Shown here in pieces: positions 25,460 through 35,783 of a stretch of DNA of 64,000 bases. Source of the DNA: Mycobacterium sp. DL99 (GTDB lineage: Bacteria; Actinomycetota; Actinomycetes; Mycobacteriales; Mycobacteriaceae). The position numbers and the translations under genes are program-made. Where the stretch lies: assembly GCF_004762045.1 (NCBI RefSeq), contig NZ_SJOM01000007.1, positions 1,517,672-1,581,671 on the forward strand. The letters run 5' to 3'. The notes beneath the pieces are model-generated. The model worked only from the letters and a program-made list of their open reading frames with translations. It searched no databases and was not told the origin of the DNA. Within the stretch, counting starts at the first letter, position 1; every line of letters begins with the position of its first letter.

Positions 25460-26947
25460 CTACTCCGACGCTTCAGTCTCGGCGGCCCTGGTCTCGGGTG
25501 CGGGAGCCTCCAACGGCAACAAGACGATGAAGCGGGTGTCGCCCGGCTTGGACTGCACCCGCAGATCCCCGTGGTGCTTCTCCACCACGATGCGCCAGGC
25601 CAGATCCAGGCCCAGGCCGGTGCCCTCGCCGAACGGCTTGGTGGTGAAGAACGGCGTGAAGATCCGGTTGATGTCCTCGGCGGGGATGCCCGGCCCGTCG
25701 TCGCCGATCTCCACCCGGATCATCTCGTCGGTCTCCCGGCAGGTGCGCAGGGTCAGCGTGCCGTGGCCGCCCATCGCCTGGACGGCGTTGTCGATGATGT
25801 TGGTCCACACCTGATTGAGATCGCCTGGGTAGCAATGCAATTCGGGCAATGACTTGTCCAGGTCCTTGCACAGGCCGACCGGCTTGTCCTTACCGATCTT
25901 GTCGCCGAACATCATCAGCGTGCTGCGCAGCAGTTCGTGGACGTCGGCGCTCTGATAATCGCCGCGGTCCATCTGCGAGTACTGCTTGGCGCCGGCCAAC
26001 AGCGCCGAGATCCGCTTGCTCGCCTCGGCGATCTCGTTCATCCGCAGCTCGGTGTCGATCGTGTACTTCAGCCAACCCAGAGCCGCCTGCAGGGTGGCCG
26101 ACGCCTCCCCGTCCTTGAGCGCGTCATCGACGGATGCCGAGATACGTTCCAGCCAGTCGATGTCGAGACCGGCCTCGACGAATGTCGGGGCGTAGTCCCA
26201 GGCGAACACGATGTCGTGGTCCTCGAGCCAGTCGCCCATCTCGTCTTCGCGGTCGGAGGTCTCCAACGCGGTGAGCTCCAACCCCTTGTGCTTGGCGACC
26301 TGCTCGGCGACCTCGTCCTGGATGGTCACCAGCATCCGCAGCGCCTGCGGGGTGAACTTGCCGTCGGCCAGCATCGCCAGCTTGTGACGCATCTTGCCGA
26401 CGCCTTCGCGAAGGTCGGCCACGGCGCGGGCGGTGGCCGCCGCCGGGTTGTTGAGCTGATGGGTCAGGCCCGCCGTGATGTTGCCGAGGGCCAGCAGCTT
26501 CTCGCGCTGACCGATGATCTGGCTCTGCCGCCGGCCGCCGACCTTGTGGCCCTCCAGCAGGTGCACGGCCATCGGGAACTGGGACTGCATGAACCCCGCG
26601 AACGCATTGGCATCCAGGACGAACACCCGCGACGGCTTCGTCAGGCGTACGGACGCCTCGTAGACGTGTTCCTCACCGGGGATATAGGCCGACCAGGCGC
26701 CGAAGTACACGCCGCGCATCGAGGTGCGGTTGGTCTGGATGTCGACGCCGCCGGAGCGCTTCGACATCACCAGCTCGCCATCGAGCATCACGTAGAAGCA
26801 CGTGGCCGGATCACCTTCGGTGACGATCGGGCCGGCCGGGAACGTCTCGATGCTGCCGGCCTGGCACAACGTGTCGAGTTGCGCGTCGGACAGGTGCTCG
26901 AACAGAAACAGTGTCCGTAGTTCGTCCCGCACGCAGGTCTCGCCCAT
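25460..26947 (-). CDS. Cyclic-nucleotide-domain sensor histidine kinase
   Basis: 495 residues from the ATG at 26947 (GAGGA five bases before); a TTG at 26959 would add four residues. N-terminal cNMP-binding/CRP-like beta barrel (residues about 10-130: FPAGPIVTEGDPATCFYVMLDGELVM). The HisKA helix follows with GNITAGLTHQLNNPAAA, acceptor His163, then an unusually long helical linker to about residue 330. The ATPase has TNIIDNAVQAMGGHG, GDDGPGIP and GEGTGLGLDLAWRIV. Soluble, no membrane segment. The response regulator-reductase fusion lies upstream on the same strand with a 33-base gap, and is its probable partner. Confidence 0.87.
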   Translation of the reverse strand: MGETCVRDELRTLFLFEHLSDAQLDTLCQAGSIETFPAGPIVTEGDPATCFYVMLDGELVMSKRSGGVDIQTNRTSMRGVYFGAWSAYIPGEEHVYEASVRLTKPSRVFVLDANAFAGFMQSQFPMAVHLLEGHKVGGRRQSQIIGQREKLLALGNITAGLTHQLNNPAAATARAVADLREGVGKMRHKLAMLADGKFTPQALRMLVTIQDEVAEQVAKHKGLELTALETSDREDEMGDWLEDHDIVFAWDYAPTFVEAGLDIDWLERISASVDDALKDGEASATLQAALGWLKYTIDTELRMNEIAEASKRISALLAGAKQYSQMDRGDYQSADVHELLRSTLMMFGDKIGKDKPVGLCKDLDKSLPELHCYPGDLNQVWTNIIDNAVQAMGGHGTLTLRTCRETDEMIRVEIGDDGPGIPAEDINRIFTPFFTTKPFGEGTGLGLDLAWRIVVEKHHGDLRVQSKPGDTRFIVLLPLEAPAPETRAAETEASE

Positions 26948-26980
26948 ATCCGTCCTCAACTCCTCAGGCCTCGCCGGCCA

Positions 26981-28672
26981 TCACGCTTCTGCCAGGTAAC
27001 GGTGCACGAGCATCACAGCCATCGACCCTTCGCCGACGGCGGCAGCCACCCGCTTGGCGGACTCGGCACGCACATCTCCTGCAACAAACACACCGGGCAC
27101 ACTTGTTTCCAGATGGTGCGGCGGACGTTCCAGAGTCCAGCCGCACACGTCGCGCAGGTCGGGGCCGGCCAGGATGAACCCGTGGTCGTCGCGGGCGACC
27201 ACGCCGTCGAGCCACTCGGTGCGCGGGGTCGCGCCGATGAAGCAGCACAGGCGCGTCGCACGCACCTCCTCGTGCTGGCCGGACTGCCTGTTCACCAACT
27301 CCAGTCCGACCAGGTGGTCGTCCTCGCCGGTGGCACCGACCACCTCGGTGCAGGTGCGCACGAAGATGTTGGGCGTCTGTTCGATCTGCTGGATCAGGTA
27401 GTACGACATCGACGCTTCCAGCGACGGTCCGCGCACCAGCAGCGTCACCGACTTGGCCTCGCGCGACATGAACATCGCGGCCTGCCCGGCCGAGTTGGCG
27501 CCGCCGACGATGTATACGTCCTCGCCCTTGCATTCGGAGGCGTCCGACACCGATGCGCCGTAGTACACGCCGCGGCCGACGTAGTTGTTCGGATTGTCGG
27601 GATCCGCGAAGCATCCCGGCACCGGGAGCTGCCGGTACTCGACACCGGTGGCCAGGATCACCGCGCGGGCGCCGATGGTCTCGCCGTCGGCGAACGTGAT
27701 GGTGCGGGCCGCGCCCGCGATGTCGAGCGCGACGGCTTCGCGGGTGGTGATCACCTCGGCGCCGAACCGCTCAGCCTGCCTGCGGGCCGAGGTGGCCAGT
27801 TCGGCCCCCGACACCCCGGTCGGGAAGCCCAGGTAGTTCTCGATCCGGGAACTGCGACCGGCCTGTCCGCCGGTCGTGGTGCCCTCGATCAGCACGGTCT
27901 TGAGACCCTCGGAAGCCCCGTACACCGCGGCGGCCAGACCCGCCGGGCCGCCGCCGATCACCGCGAGGTCGTACATGGTCAGCGACGGGGTGGTCGAGAG
28001 CCCCAGCATGTCGGCGAGCTCGCCGTCACTGGGTTCGACCAGCGTCTCGCCACCCTCGGTGATCACCACCGGGAGCTGCAGACCGTCCAGTCCCGCGGCA
28101 TCCAGGAGTTGACGGCCGACGGGCTCGTCGGTGGTGAACGCCCGGAATGTGTGCTGGTTGCGGGCCAGGAACTGGCGCACCTCCCAGGACCGCGAACTCC
28201 ACTGGTGTCCGATCACCTTGGTGTGCGGGATGGCCCGGTCACCGACGGCGTGCCAGGCCTCCAGCAGGCCGTCGACCACCGGGTAGAGCTTCTCCTCGGG
28301 CGGATCCCACGGCTTGAGCAGGTAGTGGTCGAGGTCGACGACGTTGATGGCGTCGATCGCCGCCGTGGTGTCGGCGTACGCCGTCAACAGCACGCGCCGG
28401 GCCATCGGGTAAAGGTCCATCGCCGACTCGAGGAACTCGATGCCGCTCATCTGCGGCATGCGGTAGTCGGCGACGAACACCGCGACGGTGTCGCCGCGCA
28501 GCTTCAGCTCGTTGAGAGTCTCCAGGGCGTCCGGGCCGGATTCGGCACGCACGATCCGGTAGCGCTCGCCGTAGTGGCGGCGCAGATCGCGGGCGACGGC
28601 ACGCGAAACCGCGGGATCGTCGTCGACGGTCAGGATTACAGGTTTACGGGGCTGGGAGGCGGGGCCAGTCAT
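26981..28672 (-). CDS. Response regulator/thioredoxin-reductase-like flavoprotein fusion without CxxC
   Basis: 563 residues from the ATG at 28672; GTG or TTG codons just upstream are alternatives. Residues about 10-125 form a receiver domain (ILTVDDDPAV, phosphoacceptor Asp69 in VFVADYRMP, LLKPW). A connecting region (ITEGGETLVEPSD) leads to a TrxR-type FAD/NADPH reductase: DLAVIGGGPAGLAAAVYGASEGL, RIENYLGFP, and the NADPH site VYIVGGANSAGQAAMF. The redox centre of TrxR (YCATCDG) is replaced by YYGASVSD, so both disulfide cysteines are gone. It may transfer electrons or act as a phosphorylation-gated redox sensor. The adjacent histidine kinase is the likely phosphodonor. Confidence 0.85.
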   Translation of the reverse strand: MTGPASQPRKPVILTVDDDPAVSRAVARDLRRHYGERYRIVRAESGPDALETLNELKLRGDTVAVFVADYRMPQMSGIEFLESAMDLYPMARRVLLTAYADTTAAIDAINVVDLDHYLLKPWDPPEEKLYPVVDGLLEAWHAVGDRAIPHTKVIGHQWSSRSWEVRQFLARNQHTFRAFTTDEPVGRQLLDAAGLDGLQLPVVITEGGETLVEPSDGELADMLGLSTTPSLTMYDLAVIGGGPAGLAAAVYGASEGLKTVLIEGTTTGGQAGRSSRIENYLGFPTGVSGAELATSARRQAERFGAEVITTREAVALDIAGAARTITFADGETIGARAVILATGVEYRQLPVPGCFADPDNPNNYVGRGVYYGASVSDASECKGEDVYIVGGANSAGQAAMFMSREAKSVTLLVRGPSLEASMSYYLIQQIEQTPNIFVRTCTEVVGATGEDDHLVGLELVNRQSGQHEEVRATRLCCFIGATPRTEWLDGVVARDDHGFILAGPDLRDVCGWTLERPPHHLETSVPGVFVAGDVRAESAKRVAAAVGEGSMAVMLVHRYLAEA

Positions 28673-28708
28673 CGTCACCAATTATGCGCCCCGCCGCCAG
28701 CAGTTTTC

Positions 28709-30238
28709 TCAGCTCGGGTGCGAGCTGCTCCCGTTGTTCGCGTTGGCACCCTGGAGCATGGACGCCACGTCGATGCCCGAGGCCTTGAGCGACTCCAGGA
28801 TGTTGGCCACCGCCAGGGGGCTGACACCGAGCAGGCTGCTCACAGCGTCCTGGGTGTCGCCTGACCCGCCGATGATCGACAGCCGCTCGATTTCGGCCAG
28901 CGGTGCGGCGGCCGCCTCCGTCGCCTTGACCACCGAGGCCAGCACGTCGGGCAGCATCAGCAGGCGCGCGGCGTCGGCCGTGTAGCCGTTGAGTGCGGCG
29001 GCGATCTCCTTCTTGCCGTTGGCCTCGGCCAGCAACTTGGCCTCGATACCGGCGGCCTCGGCCTGCTGTTCGACGCGCAGCGCGTCGGCCAGTTCCTTCT
29101 TGCCGGCAGCCTCGGCGACCAGCTTGGCCTGCAGGCTGTCCGCCTCGGCCTGCTTCTCGACGCGCAACGCGTCGGCGGCGGCCTTGCGGGCGTCGGCGTC
29201 GGCCTGGCCCTTGCGCCGCTCGGCCTCGGCAGCGGCCTCGGCAGCCAGGATCGTGGACTGGCGCTGACCTTCGGCGAGCGCGATGTCGGCCTGCCGTTTC
29301 GCCTCGGCGGGCGCGATCACGTCGGCCTGCAGAGCGGCCTGCGCCTGCTCGGCGCGACGCTGCTCCACCTCGATGCGGGCCTGCACCCGGGCCGCCTCGG
29401 CCTGCTCGGTGGCGATGCCGACGTCCTTCTGGGCGCGGGCGTTGGCCAGCGGTCCGGCCTGGTCGGCCTGGGCGTTCTCGGCCTCGGTCTGCGCGCGCAA
29501 CCGGGCCAGTTCGACATCGCGCTTCTGGTTGGCGGTGGCGATCGCGGTGTCGGCCTCGGCCTGCGCGATCGAACCTTCCTGGCGGGCCTTGGCCGACTGG
29601 ATCTGGGTGTCGCGCTCGGCTTCGGCGGTGCCCACCGTGGCGTCCCGCTTGACCTCGGCGATGCGCCGCTGGCCCAGTGACTTCAGGTAGTCGTTGGCGT
29701 CGGAGATACCGGCGATCTTGAGAACGTCGACCTCCATGCCGATCCGGGCCAGGTCGCCGCCGGCCTCCTCGACCACGCTGCGGGCCAGGCTGTCGCGGTT
29801 GGAGTTGAGGTCCTCGACGGTCATGGTCGCGGTGATACCGCGCAGGCTGCCTGCCAGGATCTCGTTGATCTGCCGCTGCAGCTCGTTGAGGTCGGACGTC
29901 AGGAAGCGCTGCACCGCGGTCTGCACGGCCTCGTCGGCCGAGCCGATGCGGACCAGGCCGACGGCTTCGACGTTGACCGGCACACCGTTGTTGGACAGCG
30001 CGTTCTGCAGGTTGATGCTGACGTTGAACGGTTCCAGGCTCATGATGTCCACCCGCTCGATGCCGGGCATCCGGAACCGGGCCCCGCCCCGGACCACTTT
30101 GGGTGTGCCCCGACCGGTGAAGACCGCCACCTCGTTGGGCGGCACCTTGATGTAGTTCTTGACGTAGACCAGCGGTATGACCACCAGGATCAAGATGGCG
30201 GCGATGGCAGCCAGGAGGACGATGAGCGCCAGTGACAC
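28709..30238 (-). CDS. floA: SPFH-domain flotillin-like membrane protein
   Basis: 509 residues. One N-terminal hydrophobic segment (LALIVLLAAIAAILILVVIPLVYV), then the SPFH/Band 7 domain (VPPNEVAVFTGRGTP, FRMPGIERVDIMSLEPFNV, VPVNVEAVGLVRIG), then a very long Ala/Glu/Gln/Arg-rich coiled coil from about residue 190 to 430 with repeated EAE/ADA heptads. The C-terminus is Ser/Asn-rich. Flotillins organise membrane microdomains and scaffold membrane protein complexes. A NfeD-like gene lies directly upstream, the common partner arrangement. A gene symbol is given by domain layout only. Confidence 0.83.
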   Translation of the reverse strand: MSLALIVLLAAIAAILILVVIPLVYVKNYIKVPPNEVAVFTGRGTPKVVRGGARFRMPGIERVDIMSLEPFNVSINLQNALSNNGVPVNVEAVGLVRIGSADEAVQTAVQRFLTSDLNELQRQINEILAGSLRGITATMTVEDLNSNRDSLARSVVEEAGGDLARIGMEVDVLKIAGISDANDYLKSLGQRRIAEVKRDATVGTAEAERDTQIQSAKARQEGSIAQAEADTAIATANQKRDVELARLRAQTEAENAQADQAGPLANARAQKDVGIATEQAEAARVQARIEVEQRRAEQAQAALQADVIAPAEAKRQADIALAEGQRQSTILAAEAAAEAERRKGQADADARKAAADALRVEKQAEADSLQAKLVAEAAGKKELADALRVEQQAEAAGIEAKLLAEANGKKEIAAALNGYTADAARLLMLPDVLASVVKATEAAAAPLAEIERLSIIGGSGDTQDAVSSLLGVSPLAVANILESLKASGIDVASMLQGANANNGSSSHPS

Positions 30239-30277
30239 TGTGGTGGCCTTTCTGAAGGTTCGGTGCTCGGGTACTAC

Positions 30278-30772
30278 TCAGGTTTCTGGAACAGCGACGA
30301 CGTGAACGAAGTCGGGATCGATATCGGCGATGTAGACACGGGTGGCCTTGGGCAGCGCGGCGGTCTCGTCGCTCTTGGCCCGGGAGAACACCCGGTTGCC
30401 GTCGGTGTCGACGAAGGAGACCTCGCCCCAGCCGCCGGGCGGGACATCGAGGGTCACCGTGCCGAGCAGGCCGACGTAGGAGGACCGGCCCCGGTGCGAG
30501 TTGGACTGCTGGCGGCGCATGTAGGGCAGCAGTAGTCCGTTCAGGGCGAACACCAGCACGACGGCGCAGGTCGCGGCCAGCGCTGCGGTCCACACGGTGC
30601 CCAGCCCCAGCCACGTGCCGATCAGGCCTCCGGTCCCGGCGCCGAGCAGGGCCACCGACAGGCCGGTCAGGCTCAGGAACGGCATACCGTCCCCGTGCCC
30701 GACATCGGCGAGCAGAAGGGCGGCCAATACAGCGATGCCGCCGACGACGAACGCGGCCAGGTAGACAGCCAT
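30278..30772 (-). CDS. NfeD-like membrane protein
   Basis: 164 residues from the ATG at 30772. Three or four hydrophobic segments (AVYLAAFVVGGIAVLAALLLA, LTGLSVALLGAGTGGLIGTWLGL, VWTAALAATCAVVLVFALNGLLL), then a soluble OB-like C-terminal domain starting at GLLGTVTLDVPPGGWGEVSFV. NfeD proteins pair with SPFH proteins; here the gene precedes the flotillin gene by 39 bases. The OB domain is probably cytoplasmic. It starts the minus-strand series that runs to rmlC. Confidence 0.7.
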   Translation of the reverse strand: MAVYLAAFVVGGIAVLAALLLADVGHGDGMPFLSLTGLSVALLGAGTGGLIGTWLGLGTVWTAALAATCAVVLVFALNGLLLPYMRRQQSNSHRGRSSYVGLLGTVTLDVPPGGWGEVSFVDTDGNRVFSRAKSDETAALPKATRVYIADIDPDFVHVVAVPET

Positions 30773-31102
30773 CACGTGCTCGTGGTCTCCGTTCCCCGGA
30801 CAGCGGATCAGTCCGTACCATTCTCGCTTGATCCAGGCGTCCGCCGCGCACCAAATTTCGGCGGAGGTATCGGGCGGCCAGAGCTGATCAGCCGTGATTT
30901 TGGCGCGGGCCGTCGAGCGGGTATTGTGGACCAACGGTGCGGCTATCGTGCCGACTTTTTGCGTGCCCCGTCTTGGAACTGCTGAATTTCTGCAATTTCT
31001 CTCGATCCGGCTCACGTTTCGAAGTCGGTCGCCAGCAGCATCACGACGGGCTGCATTGCGACTGATGAAGCTACGAAACGAAAGCAAGGATCGCCGAAAA
31101 GT
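30773..31102. promoter_or_regulatory. 330-base divergent region between NfeD-like gene and infA
   Basis: No gene is seen here. It must hold the promoters for the minus-strand flotillin operon and for infA. A TATTGT box near 30932 is a reasonable -10 for a plus-strand transcript, leaving a leader of about 165 bases before infA. Stretches such as CGTTTCGAAGTCGG and GAAACGAAAGCAAGGATC just before infA contain the ribosome binding site (AAGGATC). No clear terminator or small RNA is recognised. Confidence 0.4.
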
Positions 31103-31324
31103 ATGGCCAAGAAAGACGGTGCCATCGAGGTCGAGGGTCGCGTGGTCGAACCTCTGCCCAATGCGATGTTCCGCATTGAGCTGGAGAACGGACACAAGGT
31201 CTTGGCCCACATCAGCGGCAAGATGCGGCAGCACTACATCCGCATCCTGCCCGAGGACCGGGTAGTGGTGGAGCTCTCTCCCTACGACCTGTCCCGGGGC
31301 CGCATCGTGTACCGGTACAAGTGA
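31103..31324 (+). CDS. infA: Translation initiation factor IF-1
   Basis: 73 residues, full length. S1/OB fold with [39 protein letters not shown] and the conserved basic end [10 protein letters not shown]-1 binds the ribosomal A site and helps start-codon selection. It leads the block with rpmJ and the alpha operon, as in other mycobacteria. ATG follows AAGGATC. Confidence 0.98.
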
Positions 31325-31409
31325 CCCGATAGAAGCCCGACCAGTAACGACGAGAGCGGTGACGTGCGCATGTGCACGCCACCAACAGAGCCAGAAGGAT
31401 CGAAAAGCC

Positions 31410-31523
31410 GTGAAGGTGAACCCGAGCGTCAAGCCCATCTGCGATAAGTGCAGGGTGATCCGCCGGCATGGGCGGGTCATGGTGATCTGCAGCGATCCGC
31501 GCCACAAGCAGCGCCAGGGCTAA
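31410..31523 (+). CDS. rpmJ: 50S ribosomal protein L36
   Basis: 37 residues from a GTG start, preceded by AGAAGGA. It is short enough to be missed by automated searches. Sequence features: a basic start [20 protein letters not shown], then a second zinc-ligand pair in [14 protein letters not shown]. The C-x2-C and C-x4-H spacing marks the zinc-ribbon (C+) form of L36. It lies between infA and rpsM, the conserved position. Confidence 0.97.
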
Positions 31524-31718
31524 CCGTCCACACACGGACGGCGCACGACAACTGAATGATGAACTCCCAGCACCACTGAGCGATACGCCGCTCATCTGCG
31601 ATGCAAGCCGAGCGCAAGCATCCACGTCCGGAACGGAGGCCGGACCCCGGAGAGTCCTTAGGGGCTGATGGGAACGGGCTGGGACCAGACCTCCGCAGAG
31701 AAGAAGGAACACCGCCAC
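31524..31718 (+). promoter_or_regulatory. 195-base leader before rpsM
   Basis: No gene. GGAGGCCGG near 31636 can pair imperfectly with CCAGACCTCCG at 31685-31695, enclosing a GC-rich loop that includes CCCCGGAGAGTCC. In other bacteria ribosomal protein S4 represses its own operon by binding a leader in front of S13; a similar role here is possible but only suggested by position. Confidence 0.35.
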
Positions 31719-32093
31719 ATGGCACGTCTCATGGGCGTCGATCTTCCGCGCGACAAGCGCATGGAGATCGCGCTGACCTACATCTACGGCATCGGCCGTA
31801 CGCGCTCGCAGGAAATCCTTGCCGCCACCGGCATCGAGAAGGACCTGCGCACCAAGGATCTGACCGACGATCAGGTGTCCCAGCTGCGCGATTACATCGA
31901 AGGCAACCTCAAGGTTGAGGGTGACCTGCGCCGCGAGGTGCAGGCCGACATTCGCCGCAAGATCGAGATCGGCTGCTACCAGGGCCTGCGGCACCGCCGC
32001 GGTCTGCCGGTGCGTGGCCAGCGGACCAAGACCAACGCGCGCACCCGTAAGGGCCCGAAGCGCACCATCGCCGGCAAGAAGAAGGCTAGGTAA
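31719..32093 (+). CDS. rpsM: 30S ribosomal protein S13
   Basis: 124 residues, family length; ATG after AAGGA. Conserved [29 protein letters not shown] at the N-terminus, the [31 protein letters not shown] segment that contacts 16S rRNA and the P-site tRNA, and a lysine-rich tail. First gene of the alpha operon. rpsK follows after five bases. Confidence 0.98.
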   Translation: MARLMGVDLPRDKRMEIALTYIYGIGRTRSQEILAATGIEKDLRTKDLTDDQVSQLRDYIEGNLKVEGDLRREVQADIRRKIEIGCYQGLRHRRGLPVRGQRTKTNARTRKGPKRTIAGKKKAR

Positions 32094-32098
32094 CCCCG

Positions 32099-32512
32099 AT
32101 GGCACCACCGAAGAAGGCCGCGGGCGCCAAGCGCGGCAAGACCACCCGTCGCCGGGAAAAGAAGAACGTCCCGCACGGCGCCGCGCACATCAAGAGCACG
32201 TTCAACAACACGATCGTCTCGATCACCGATCCCCAGGGCAACGTCATCGCCTGGGCATCCTCGGGTCATGTCGGCTTCAAGGGTTCGCGTAAGTCGACCC
32301 CGTTCGCCGCGCAGCTGGCCGCCGAGAACGCCGCCCGCAAGGCGCAGGAGCACGGCGTGAAGAAGGTCGACGTGTTCGTCAAGGGCCCGGGTTCGGGCCG
32401 TGAGACCGCCATCCGCTCGCTGCAGGCCGCAGGCCTCGAGGTGGGCGCGATTTCCGACGTCACTCCGCAGCCGCACAACGGCTGCCGTCCGCCCAAGCGG
32501 CGCCGGGTCTAG
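32099..32512 (+). CDS. rpsK: 30S ribosomal protein S11
   Basis: 137 residues. A basic N-terminal extension, then the S11 core [43 protein letters not shown] and the conserved C-terminal [19 protein letters not shown]11 is part of the small-subunit platform. rpsD begins 14 bases downstream after AGGAGGATC-like binding sequence. Confidence 0.98.
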   Translation: MAPPKKAAGAKRGKTTRRREKKNVPHGAAHIKSTFNNTIVSITDPQGNVIAWASSGHVGFKGSRKSTPFAAQLAAENAARKAQEHGVKKVDVFVKGPGSGRETAIRSLQAAGLEVGAISDVTPQPHNGCRPPKRRRV

Positions 32513-32526
32513 GGAGGATCTGAACA

Positions 32527-33132
32527 ATGGCTCGTTATACCGGACCCGCCACCCGCAAGTCGCGCCGTCTCGGCGTCGACCTCATCGGCGGAGATCAGTC
32601 GTTCGAGAAGCGCCCCTACCCGCCCGGCCAGCACGGCCGCGCGCGGATCAAGGAGAGCGAATACCGCACGCAGCTGCAGGAGAAGCAGAAGGCTCGCTTC
32701 ACCTACGGCGTGATGGAGAAGCAGTTCCGCAAGTACTACGAAGAGGCCAACCGCAAGGCCGGCAAGACGGGTGAGAACCTGCTCCAGATCCTGGAGAGCC
32801 GCCTGGACAACGTGGTGTACCGCGCCGGCCTGGCGCGTACCCGCCGGATGGCCCGTCAGCTGGTCAGCCACGGCCACTTCACCGTCAACGGTGTCAAGGT
32901 GAACGTCCCGAGCTTCCGGGTGTCGCAGTACGACATCATCGACGTCAAGGAGAAGTCGCTCAACACCCTGCCGTTCGAGGTTTCTCGGCAGACCGCGGGT
33001 GAGCGTCCGATCCCGTCGTGGCTGCAGGTCGTCGGCGAGCGTCAGCGCATCCTGGTGCACCAGCTGCCCGAGCGCGCGCAGATCCAGGTGCCGCTCGCCG
33101 AACAGCTCATCGTCGAGTTCTACTCGAAGTAA
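32527..33132 (+). CDS. rpsD: 30S ribosomal protein S4
   Basis: 201 residues, standard length. Opens with ARYTGPATRKSRRLGVDL; the S4 RNA-binding domain is LARTRRMARQLVSHGHFTVNGVKVNVPSFRV; the tail is typical. The N-terminal region lacks the zinc-binding cysteines (C- form), as expected in mycobacteria. S4 is a primary 16S rRNA binder and in other bacteria an autoregulator of this operon. A hairpin follows the stop. Confidence 0.98.
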   Translation: MARYTGPATRKSRRLGVDLIGGDQSFEKRPYPPGQHGRARIKESEYRTQLQEKQKARFTYGVMEKQFRKYYEEANRKAGKTGENLLQILESRLDNVVYRAGLARTRRMARQLVSHGHFTVNGVKVNVPSFRVSQYDIIDVKEKSLNTLPFEVSRQTAGERPIPSWLQVVGERQRILVHQLPERAQIQVPLAEQLIVEFYSK

Positions 33133-33134
33133 TG

Positions 33135-34259
<1,125 letters not shown>

Positions 34260-34318
34260 AGAATTCCGTCCCGGTCCTACCTGATACGGGGACCGGCCCC
34301 AATTAGGAGATAGTCGCA

Positions 34319-34876
34319 ATGCCCAAACCCACTAAGGGGCCCCGCCTCGGCGGGTCGTCCTCGCACCAGCAGGCGCTCCTGGCCAACCTGGCCACGTCGC
34401 TGTTCGAGCACGGCCGGATCAAGACGACCGAGCCCAAGGCCCGGGCGTTGCGTCCGTACGCCGAGAAGCTGATCACCCACGCCAGGAAGGGTGAACTGCA
34501 CAACCGGCGCGAGGTCATGAAGAAGATCCGCGACAAGGACGTCGTGCACGCCCTGTTCGCCGAGATCGGTCCCTTCTTCGCCGATCGCGAGGGTGGCTAC
34601 ACCCGCATCATCAAGGTCGAGAACCGTAAGGGCGACAACGCCCCCATGGCGGTCATCGAGCTGGTGCGGGAGAAGACCGTGACCTCCGAGGCGGACCGCG
34701 CTCGTCGCGCCGCCGCCGCGCAGGCCAAGGCTGCCGAGGCCGAGGCTCCCAAGGCTGAAGAGGCCGAGGAAGCGGCCGAGGAGACCCCGGTTGCCGAGGT
34801 CGAGGCCGAGGACGCCGCCATCGCGGATGCCGAGACCGCTGAGGCTGCGGCTGAGGATGACTCTGCCAAGTCGTAG
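34319..34876 (+). CDS. rplQ: 50S ribosomal protein L17
   Basis: 185 residues; the L17 core is the first 118 ([42 protein letters not shown] to [11 protein letters not shown]), followed by a mycobacterial-style Ala/Glu-rich tail of about 60 residues ([27 protein letters not shown]), which is probably disordered. AGGAG stands seven bases before the ATG. A long perfect hairpin begins shortly after the stop and overlaps the start of truA. Confidence 0.97.
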   Translation: MPKPTKGPRLGGSSSHQQALLANLATSLFEHGRIKTTEPKARALRPYAEKLITHARKGELHNRREVMKKIRDKDVVHALFAEIGPFFADREGGYTRIIKVENRKGDNAPMAVIELVREKTVTSEADRARRAAAAQAKAAEAEAPKAEEAEEAAEETPVAEVEAEDAAIADAETAEAAAEDDSAKS

Positions 34877-34883
34877 TGACAAC

Positions 34884-35753
34884 ATGAACATGCCCGCCAC
34901 CGATTCCGGTGGCGGGCATGTTCGTTTGCGCCTGGACATCGCCTACGACGGCACGGATTTCGCGGGCTGGGCGGTGCAGGCGGGTCAGCACACGGTTGCC
35001 GGCGTGATCGACGACGCGCTGTCGACGGTGTTCCGGACGCCGGTGGTGACGCGCACCGCGGGCCGTACCGACACCGGGGTGCATGCAACCGGCCAGGTCG
35101 CCCACGTCGACATCCCCACCGACGCACTTCCCCACGTCTATCCGCGGACCACCCATGCGGGCGATGCCGAATTCACGCCGCTGGTTCGGCGATTGGCGCG
35201 GCTGCTGCCGACCGATGTCCGGGTCCGCGACATCGTGCGGGCGCCCGCGGGTTTCGATGCCAGATTCTCGGCACTGCGCCGGCACTACACCTACCGGCTG
35301 AGTCTTGCCCCCTACGGGGTCGAGCCGGCCGAAGCCCGGTTCATCACACCGTGGTCGAAACCCCTGGACCTCGACGCGATGGCGGCCGCATCACGGGAGC
35401 TGGTGGGGCTCAACGATTTCGCGGCGTTCTGTCGCCACCGTCCCGGGGCCACGACAATTCGCGATCTGCAGCGGTTGGAGTGGGTGCGCGACGGTTTCTA
35501 CGTGACGGCGCACGTCACCTCGGATGCGTTCTGCTGGAACATGGTTCGCTCGCTGGTCGGCGCAATGCTGGCGGTGGGGGAGGGCAGGCGGTCGGCTGAG
35601 TGGACGGCCGGGCTGTTGAGTGAGACGAGCCGGTCCAGTGATTTCGCCGCCGCTCCTGCCCGCGGGCTCACGCTGGTGCAGGTCGATTACCCGGCCGATG
35701 ACGAGCTTGAGGCCCGCAACTTGATTACCCGTGACGTGCGGACGGCCGACTGA
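34884..35753 (+). CDS. truA: tRNA pseudouridine synthase A
   Basis: 289 residues if the ATG at 34884 is used; 34890 is an equal choice. TruA core: [19 protein letters not shown], the catalytic Asp in [29 protein letters not shown], and [23 protein letters not shown]. It makes pseudouridine at positions 38-40 of tRNA anticodon stems. The first dozen codons lie in a 14-bp hairpin, so start usage and expression may be tuned there. Last gene of the ribosomal block. Confidence 0.95.
   Translation: MNMPATDSGGGHVRLRLDIAYDGTDFAGWAVQAGQHTVAGVIDDALSTVFRTPVVTRTAGRTDTGVHATGQVAHVDIPTDALPHVYPRTTHAGDAEFTPLVRRLARLLPTDVRVRDIVRAPAGFDARFSALRRHYTYRLSLAPYGVEPAEARFITPWSKPLDLDAMAAASRELVGLNDFAAFCRHRPGATTIRDLQRLEWVRDGFYVTAHVTSDAFCWNMVRSLVGAMLAVGEGRRSAEWTAGLLSETSRSSDFAAAPARGLTLVQVDYPADDELEARNLITRDVRTAD
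34889..34920 (+). terminator. 14-bp perfect hairpin at the rplQ/truA boundary
   Basis: Arms CATGCCCGCCACCG (34889-34902) and CGGTGGCGGGCATG (34907-34920) with a four-base loop, 13 bases after the rplQ stop, followed by TTCGTTTG. It looks like an intrinsic terminator with a weak T tract but covers the second possible ATG and the first codons of truA. A partial terminator or a start-site-masking structure are both possible. Confidence 0.6.
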
Positions 35754-35783
35754 GCGCTGCAGCGCGTTTCGGCGTTGGGGCTC

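Noticed and set aside
27002..28864. 620-codon plus-strand frame opposite the response regulator-TrxR gene
   Set aside because: Antisense to a clear two-domain protein; His/Arg/Gly-rich shadow without known domains.
28644..30854. 736-codon minus-strand frame overlapping the flotillin gene in another frame
   Set aside because: The flotillin frame has signal/SPFH/coiled-coil features, whereas this frame is Arg/Gly-rich repetitive sequence generated by the repeated Ala-Glu codons.
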